DNA of 64,000 bases, from the NCBI RefSeq assembly GCF_002803065.1, contig NZ_NNBL01000020.1:84763-148762 (forward strand). Reading direction: 5' to 3'. The stretch comes from Streptomyces sp. CB01635. GTDB lineage: Bacteria > Actinomycetota > Actinomycetes > Streptomycetales > Streptomycetaceae. The notes under the pieces were generated by a model. That model did no database searches and was not told where the DNA came from. It saw only the letters and a program-made list of their open reading frames with translations. A program made the translations under genes and the position numbers. This document shows, one piece after another, positions 58,344-64,000 of this stretch; the first letter of the stretch is position 1, and each line of letters starts with the position of its first letter.

Positions 58344-58360
58344 TCTGACTGACTGTCAGA
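58344..58360. promoter_or_regulatory. Inverted repeat TCTGAC-N5-GTCAGA between fadD19 and echA19
   Basis: Perfect 6-bp arms with a 5-nt spacer in the 172-bp divergent region. It does not match the KstR operator (TnnAACnnGTTnnA) that governs these genes in mycobacteria, so a different regulator is likely. Confidence 0.6.
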
Positions 58361-58453
58361 AAACTCTTGAACTGGCCACCCGCCTACTGCAACCTGTTCT
58401 CGCATCCGAGACGTACGCGGCATCCGAGACGCATCCGAGACGGGAGCACGGCC

Positions 58454-59290
58454 ATGGATGGCACGGAACACGACGCGGGACACGGGACGGGGCACGGGAC
58501 GGAACACCTCGCGGTGCGGCGCGAAGGCGCCACCCTGGTCCTCACGCTCAACAGGCCCGAGGCCAAGAACGCGCTCTCCCTGCCGATGCTGGTCGGCCTC
58601 TACGACGGATGGGTCGCCGCCGACGAGGACGACTCGATCCGCTCGGTCGTCCTGACCGGCGCGGGCGGCACCTTCTGCGCCGGCATGGACCTCAAGGCCC
58701 TCGCCGGCAAGGGGATGGAGGGCGAGCAGTACCGGGACCGCCTCAAGGCCGACCCCGATCTCCACTGGAAGGCGATGCTGCGCCACCACCGGCCCCGTAA
58801 ACCCGTGATCGCCGCCGTCGAGGGCTACTGCGTGGCCGGCGGCACGGAGATCCTCCAGGGCACCGACATCCGCGTCGCCGCCGAGAGCGCGACCTTCGGA
58901 CTCTCCGAGGTCAAGCGAGCCCTCTTCCCGATCGGCGGCTCCACCGTGCGGCTGCAGCGCCAGATCCCGCGCACCCACGCCCTGGAGATGCTGCTGACCG
59001 GCAGGCACTACAGCGCGGCCGAGGCCCTCTCCATCGGGCTGATCGGCAGCGTCGTCCCGACCGGCACCGCGCTCGACAAGGCCCTGGAGATCGCCGAGCA
59101 GGTCAATGCCTGCGGCCCGCTCGCGGTGGAGGCGGTGAAGGCCTCGGTGTACGAGACCGCCGAGATGACCGAGACCGACGGCCTCAAGTCCGAACTGGAG
59201 CGCGGCTGGCCGATCTTCGCCACCGAGGACGCGAAGGAGGGCCCCAGGGCCTTCGCCGAGAAGCGTCCCGCCGTCTACCGGCGCGCGTGA
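58454..59290 (+). CDS. echA19: EchA19-like enoyl-CoA hydratase
   Basis: A 278-residue crotonase-fold enzyme adding water to the double bond of an enoyl-CoA. VLTLNRPEAKNALSLPMLV, TGAGGTFCAGMDLKALAGK (oxyanion glycine), VEGYCVAGGTEILQGTDIRV (second glycine of the oxyanion hole and catalytic Glu), FGLSEVKRALFPIGGSTVRL and the end AKEGPRAFAEKRPAVYRRA are very close to mycobacterial EchA19 (Rv3516), a hydratase of steroid side-chain enoyl-CoAs. A His/Gly-rich head of about 16 residues (DAGHGTGHGTEH) is extra. GGGAG lies about 7 nt before ATG 58454. It is first gene of a four-gene plus-strand operon. Confidence 0.85.
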   Translation: MDGTEHDAGHGTGHGTEHLAVRREGATLVLTLNRPEAKNALSLPMLVGLYDGWVAADEDDSIRSVVLTGAGGTFCAGMDLKALAGKGMEGEQYRDRLKADPDLHWKAMLRHHRPRKPVIAAVEGYCVAGGTEILQGTDIRVAAESATFGLSEVKRALFPIGGSTVRLQRQIPRTHALEMLLTGRHYSAAEALSIGLIGSVVPTGTALDKALEIAEQVNACGPLAVEAVKASVYETAEMTETDGLKSELERGWPIFATEDAKEGPRAFAEKRPAVYRRA

Positions 59291-59318
59291 AGCCCTCCGA
59301 CCGCCAAGGAGTCCTGAA

Positions 59319-60266
59319 GTGCCCGAAGTCCTCAAAGCCCCGCTCGTCGTCGAGTTCCCCTTCACCCGCTCGCTCGGCTCCGTCCAGAGCGCGTTCCTGA
59401 CCGGCCTGCGCGAACGCACCGTCCTCGGTGTGAAGACCACCGACGGCAAGGTCATGGTCCCGCCCGTCGAGTACGACCCCGTCACCGCCGACGAACTCCG
59501 CGACCTCGTGGAGGTCGAGTCCACCGGCACCGTCACCACCTGGGCCTGGAATCCCGAACCTCGCCGCGGCCAGCCCCTCGGCACACCCTTCGCCTGGGTC
59601 CTGGTCAGGCTCGACGGCACCGACACCGCCCTCCTGCACGCACTCGACGCGCCGGGCCCCGACGCCGTGACCACCGGCATGCGCGTCCGCGTCCGCTGGG
59701 CCGCCGAACGCACCGGCGCCATCACCGACATCGCCTGCTTCGAGCCGTACGAGGGCGAGGCTGCAGATACCGAACCCGCTGCGCACGACGGGCAGTTCGA
59801 CGATGCGGTCACCGGGATCGTCGCGGCGGCCCGCCTCGACTACGTGTACTCCCCGGGCCGCGCCCAGACCGCGTACATCAACGCCCTCGCCGACCGGCGC
59901 ACCGTCGGCGAACGCTGCCCGTCCTGCCGCAAGGTCTACGTCCCGCCGCGCGGCGCCTGCCCCACCTGCGGCGTCGCCACGACCGACCGGGTCGAGGTCG
60001 GCCCGGCCGGCACCGTCACCACCTTCTGCATCGTCAACGTCAAGGCCAGGAACCTCGACATCGAACTGCCCTACGTCTACGCCCACATCGCGCTCGACGG
60101 CGCCGACCTCGCACTCCACGGCCGCATCGCCGGCATCCCGTACGACCAGGTGCGAATGGGCCTCAGGGTCGAGCCGGTGTGGACAGAGGGCGGGCGCTAC
60201 CCCGACCACTACCGGCCCACCGGCGAACCGGACGCCGACTACGACACGTACAAGGAGCTGGTGTAG
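59319..60266 (+). CDS. Double DUF35 (OB-fold) protein, Rv3521-like partner of thiolase-fold lyases
   Basis: 315 residues with two DUF35 units. The first (about 20-145) lacks zinc cysteines (GLRERTVLGVKTTDGKVMV) but keeps the OB fold with FAWVLVRLDGTDTALLHALD. The second (about 185-300) has an intact rubredoxin-like zinc ribbon, ERCPSCRKVYVPPRGACPTC, followed by EVGPAGTVTTFCIVN. DUF35 proteins bind thiolase-like lipid-transfer proteins and complete their aldolase active sites (Ltp2-ChsH2). The order next to two such proteins matches Rv3521-Ltp4-Ltp3. GTG 59319 has AAGGAG 7 nt upstream. It starts 28 bp after echA19 and abuts the next gene. Confidence 0.85.
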   Translation: MPEVLKAPLVVEFPFTRSLGSVQSAFLTGLRERTVLGVKTTDGKVMVPPVEYDPVTADELRDLVEVESTGTVTTWAWNPEPRRGQPLGTPFAWVLVRLDGTDTALLHALDAPGPDAVTTGMRVRVRWAAERTGAITDIACFEPYEGEAADTEPAAHDGQFDDAVTGIVAAARLDYVYSPGRAQTAYINALADRRTVGERCPSCRKVYVPPRGACPTCGVATTDRVEVGPAGTVTTFCIVNVKARNLDIELPYVYAHIALDGADLALHGRIAGIPYDQVRMGLRVEPVWTEGGRYPDHYRPTGEPDADYDTYKELV

Positions 60267-61309
60267 ATGCGAGAGGTGGCGATCGTCGCCTTCGCGCAGA
60301 GCGACCATCTGCGCACGACCGACGAACTCTCCGAGGTCGACATGGTGATGCCGGTGCTGCACCAGGTCCTGGCGCAGACCGGCCTCAGGACAAGCGACAT
60401 CGGCTTCACCTGCTCCGGCTCCTCCGACTATCTCGCGGGCCGTGCCTTCTCCTTCACCATGACCCTCGACGGCGTGGGCGCGTGGCCGCCGATCTCCGAG
60501 TCGCATGTGGAGATGGACGGCGCCTGGGCGATGTACGAGGCCTGGGTGAAGCTGCTGACCGGCGAGGTCGACACCGCGCTCGTCTACTCGTACGGCAAGT
60601 CCTCGCCGGGCTCGGTGCGCGATGTGCTCACGCGCCAGCTCGACCCGTACTACGTGGCCCCGCTGTGGCCGGACTCCGTTGCCCTGGCGGCACTTCAGGC
60701 ACAGGCCCTGATCGACGCGGGCGAGACCGACGAGACCGCGCTCGCCGGGATCGCCGCAAGAAGTCGGGAGTCCGCTACGGCCAACTGCCACGCACAGGTG
60801 AAAGGTTCGGTGCCGCAGGGCGGCTACGAGGTGCAGCCGCTGCGCAAGGGCGACTGCCCGCCCGTCAGCGACGGCGCCGTCGCCGTGATCCTGGCTGCCG
60901 GGGACAAGGCCCGAGAACTGTGCGAGCGGCCGGCCTGGATCCGCGGCATGGACCACCGCATCGAGGCACACAGTCTCGGCGTCCGCGACCTCACCGACTC
61001 CCCGTCCTCGCGGCTCGCCGCCGAGCGAGCGGGCGCTTTCGAACGGCCGGTGGACACCGCCGAGTTGCATGCACCGTTCACCTCCCAGGAGGTCGTCCTG
61101 CGCAAGGCGCTGAAGCTGGGCGACGACGTGGCCGTGAACCCCTCCGGCGGCGCGCTCGCCGCCAACCCGGTGATGGCCGCGGGTCTGCTGCGTATCGGAG
61201 AGGCCGCCGCCCGTATCCACCGCGGTGAGTCCGACCGGGCACTCGCGCATGCCACGTCCGGCCCCTGTCTGCAGCAGAACCTGGTCGCCGTCCTGGAAGG
61301 AGACGCCTG

Positions 61310-61310
<1 letters not shown>
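60267..61310 (+). CDS. Thiolase-fold lipid-transfer protein (Ltp4-like)
   Basis: A 347-residue SCP-x-type thiolase-fold protein. The thiolase nucleophile cysteine loop is replaced by ISESHVEMDGAWAMYEAWVK, and the C-terminal motif reads VAVNPSGGALAANPVMAAGL, with Asn in place of the histidine of GHP. A thiolytic role is therefore unlikely; relatives Ltp2/Ltp3/Ltp4 act as retro-aldolases or lyases on steroid side chains together with DUF35 partners. HAPFTSQEVVLRKALKLGDD precedes the last motif. It begins at the base after the preceding stop and overlaps the next gene by one base (TGATG), so the three are one translational unit. Confidence 0.82.
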
Positions 61311-62512
<1,202 letters not shown>

Positions 62513-62594
62513 ACGGCTCACCGCCGCGGCCTGTCCGCCGCGCGGGCCGGTCGCTAGGCTGGCGGGCGGACGACGAACCGGGAGGAGCACGGAC

Positions 62595-62837
62595 GTGGCC
62601 GAAAGCACCATGGAGCAGCACACGCTCGCGGGTTGGGACAAGCCGGACCTCGATCTGAGTGCCGCGGACTGGCATTCGAGCAGCAAGGGGCTGGGGGACG
62701 TCCAGATCGCCTTCGTCGAAGGCTTCATCGCGATGCGCAATGGCGGCAGTCCCCATAACCCGTCCCTGATCTTCACGCCCGCGGAATGGGGGGCGTTCGT
62801 ACTGGGGGCACGCGAGGGGGAGTTCGATCTGACCTGA
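62595..62837 (+). CDS. DUF397-domain protein
   Basis: An 80-residue protein of the DUF397 family, abundant in streptomycetes. WDKPDLDLSAADWHSSSKG corresponds to the 'W-x-K-S-S' start, DVQIAFVEGFIAMRNGGSPH to the conserved middle, and LIFTPAEWGAFVLGAREGEF to the typical L-x-F-T-x-x-E-W-x-A-F end. Such proteins usually sit beside a helix-turn-helix regulator (XRE/Scr1 type); none is present here. GGAGGAG lies 7 nt before GTG 62595. Confidence 0.85.
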   Translation: MAESTMEQHTLAGWDKPDLDLSAADWHSSSKGLGDVQIAFVEGFIAMRNGGSPHNPSLIFTPAEWGAFVLGAREGEFDLT

Positions 62838-63029
62838 GCCGGGCTGACCTCGGCGGGACTGGCCCGAGCCGGTCCGGCCCGAGTCGCGGTCAGGTGATGT
62901 TTCCGGCTTTTCCGGCGACATGTGACATACGGCCCTGCCCCTTGGTCCCGGTGTGCGCGAGGCTGGGGGCAGGAACAGTCGCTCTTGCCGGGGCCCGTCG
63001 ACACCGTGCCCCGGTGTCGGAGGTTGGAC

Positions 63030-63944
63030 ATGAGTACCCCGCGCCCTCTGCCCGTCGTGGCCGCAGTCGACGGATCCGAAGACAGCCTGCGCGCCCTGGA
63101 ATGGGCGCTGACGGAAGCGGGCAGGCGCGGGGCCCCCGTGCGGATCGCCCATGTGCGCCAGTACGCCCCCTGGACCCAGCCAGGGGTACTGGTGTCCGGC
63201 CCGCCGGAGCCCGCGGGTGACCCGGTCGTCGACGAGGTGCGCGCCTCCCTGACCGGCCGAGGCGGTCTGCCTCCGGTGGAATACGTGACGTTGGAGGGCG
63301 CCCCTGCGGCCGCCCTGCCCGAACTCGGCGCTGAGGCACAGCTGTTGGTCCTCGGCTCGCGGGGACGCGGCGGCTTCGCCAGCCTGCTGCTCGGTTCGAA
63401 CGGTGTGGCCGTGGCGCGGGACGCCGCCTGCCCCGTCGTCGTGGTGCCCAGGCCCGGACGCGCCGTGCACGGTGACGACGACCTGCCCCCCGGACCGCGC
63501 GTGGTCGTCGGCGTCGAGGTGGACGAGCCCGACGACACCCTCCTCGCCTTCGCCTTCGAGGAGGCCGATCGGGGCGGGGCGCGGCTCCAGGTGATCGCGG
63601 TGTTTCCGTGGCCGGTGCTCGCCTGGACGACGTTCGGCGACTTCACGCCCACGACGGTCGACCAGGAAGCGGCCGAGCGCGAGACGCTGACGCTGGTGAA
63701 CGCGGCGGTGGCGCCCTTCCGCAAGATGCACCCCGATGTCGAGGTCGACCTGTACGTGGCGCCGGGCGACGCGGCCGGGCACCTCGTCGAGAACTCCCGC
63801 GAGGCGGACCTCGTGGTCGTGGGCCGCCACCGCCGCCGCCTCACGCGCCCCGCGCCGATGCTCGGCACGGTGACCATGGCCGTACTGCTGCACGCGGCGA
63901 GCCCGGTCGCGGTTGTGCCGCCGGTTCTGGAGGACGCGCCCTAG
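63030..63944 (+). CDS. Universal stress protein with two Usp domains
   Basis: 304 residues with tandem UspA folds. Domain 1 (1-145) starts PVVAAVDGSEDSLRALEWAL and carries the ATP loop VLGSRGRGGFASLLLGSNGV followed by ACPVVVVP. Domain 2 (150-304) starts VVVGVEVDEPDDTLLAFAFE and has VVVGRHRRRLTRPAPMLGTV, a weaker G-x2-G-x9-G motif. Such proteins bind ATP or other ligands and support survival under hypoxia or redox stress. GGAGG lies 6-7 nt before ATG 63030. The stop TAG lies in CTAG, at the edge of the possible insertion element. Confidence 0.9.
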   Translation: MSTPRPLPVVAAVDGSEDSLRALEWALTEAGRRGAPVRIAHVRQYAPWTQPGVLVSGPPEPAGDPVVDEVRASLTGRGGLPPVEYVTLEGAPAAALPELGAEAQLLVLGSRGRGGFASLLLGSNGVAVARDAACPVVVVPRPGRAVHGDDDLPPGPRVVVGVEVDEPDDTLLAFAFEEADRGGARLQVIAVFPWPVLAWTTFGDFTPTTVDQEAAERETLTLVNAAVAPFRKMHPDVEVDLYVAPGDAAGHLVENSREADLVVVGRHRRRLTRPAPMLGTVTMAVLLHAASPVAVVPPVLEDAP

Positions 63945-64000
63945 TGTCCTGCGCCGGAGATCCGTCGTTAGTTTGTGTATGACTGCTTCTTCAGATGTGC
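63945..64000 (+). mobile_element. Possible left end of an insertion sequence, cut by window edge
   Basis: Directly after the usp stop the sequence changes to a lower-GC stretch (for example GTTAGTTTGTGTATGACTGC, 63966-63985), with an ATG at 63979 opening a frame MTASSDV without a normal ribosome site. The CTAG at the usp stop (63941-63944) could be a target sequence. This pattern fits the terminal repeat and transposase start of an IS element, but too little is visible to identify a family. Confidence 0.3.

Overview
The window is high-GC actinobacterial DNA that reads like a streptomycete chromosome. The evidence is strong third-position GC bias, so that most genes cast long antisense shadow frames. 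Also typical are PAS/GAF/SpoIIE phosphatases of the sigma-factor-control type, a DUF397 protein, a DinB-type mycothiol-family protein, an MptB-type mannosyltransferase and two rare TTA leucine codons in one gene. I see no rRNA, tRNA, CRISPR array or complete prophage.

Layout. 1-876 is the 3' part of a 4-hydroxy-2-oxovalerate aldolase, closed by a perfect hairpin. 877-2730 is a graveyard of broken genes on the minus strand: a zinc-ribbon repeat protein, a HAD phosphatase tail joined to a mycothiol-type alcohol dehydrogenase, and helical or winged-helix-like scraps. 2823-7545 holds two large SpoIIE-type regulators; the second has a degraded phosphatase domain plus an anti-sigma-type ATPase domain. 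7850-14830 carries a further broken gene and housekeeping or accessory genes: a RibD-like reductase, an acetyltransferase-TetR pair, a flavin hydroxy-acid oxidase, a YihY/BrkB protein, a nucleosidase and small membrane proteins. 14938-25508 is acyl-CoA metabolism under three TetR regulators: a single-chain acyl-CoA carboxylase with an acyl-CoA ligase, and a second ligase with a divergent TetR. 25522-45689 is mixed: membrane proteins, an alkylsulfatase-like metallo-hydrolase, GNATs, a FadE26-like acyl-CoA dehydrogenase, MptB, an MFS transporter, an MpaB-like protein overlapping a Ser/Thr kinase with TPR repeats, an FAD oxidoreductase and a secreted serine hydrolase. 45851-62512 returns to catabolism: nitronate monooxygenase plus ligase, a secreted penicillin-acylase-like enzyme, another ligase, a short threonyl-tRNA synthetase with an attenuator-like leader, PaaK, and a sterol side-chain module. 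The right edge has a DUF397 protein, a universal stress protein and the possible start of an insertion element.

How the genes fit together. FadD19-like ligase, divergent EchA19-like hydratase, a double-DUF35 protein and two thiolase-fold proteins (58454-62512 plus 56641-58281) match the mycobacterial/rhodococcal set Rv3515c, Rv3516, Rv3521, Ltp4 and Ltp3, used for C-24-branched sterol side chains. The aldolase at the left edge (HsaF/DmpG type) and the FadE26-like dehydrogenase are also steps of steroid or aromatic breakdown. The window is therefore best read as part of a lipid/steroid/aromatic catabolic region interleaved with unrelated genes.

Most unusual item. A leaderless 18-codon reading frame with three consecutive threonine codons (52782-52838) is followed by a 13-bp terminator-like hairpin. 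It precedes a ThrRS-like gene that lacks the editing domains. This looks like a ribosome-mediated threonine-responsive attenuator. Functions are inferred from sequence reading alone; no database search was run.
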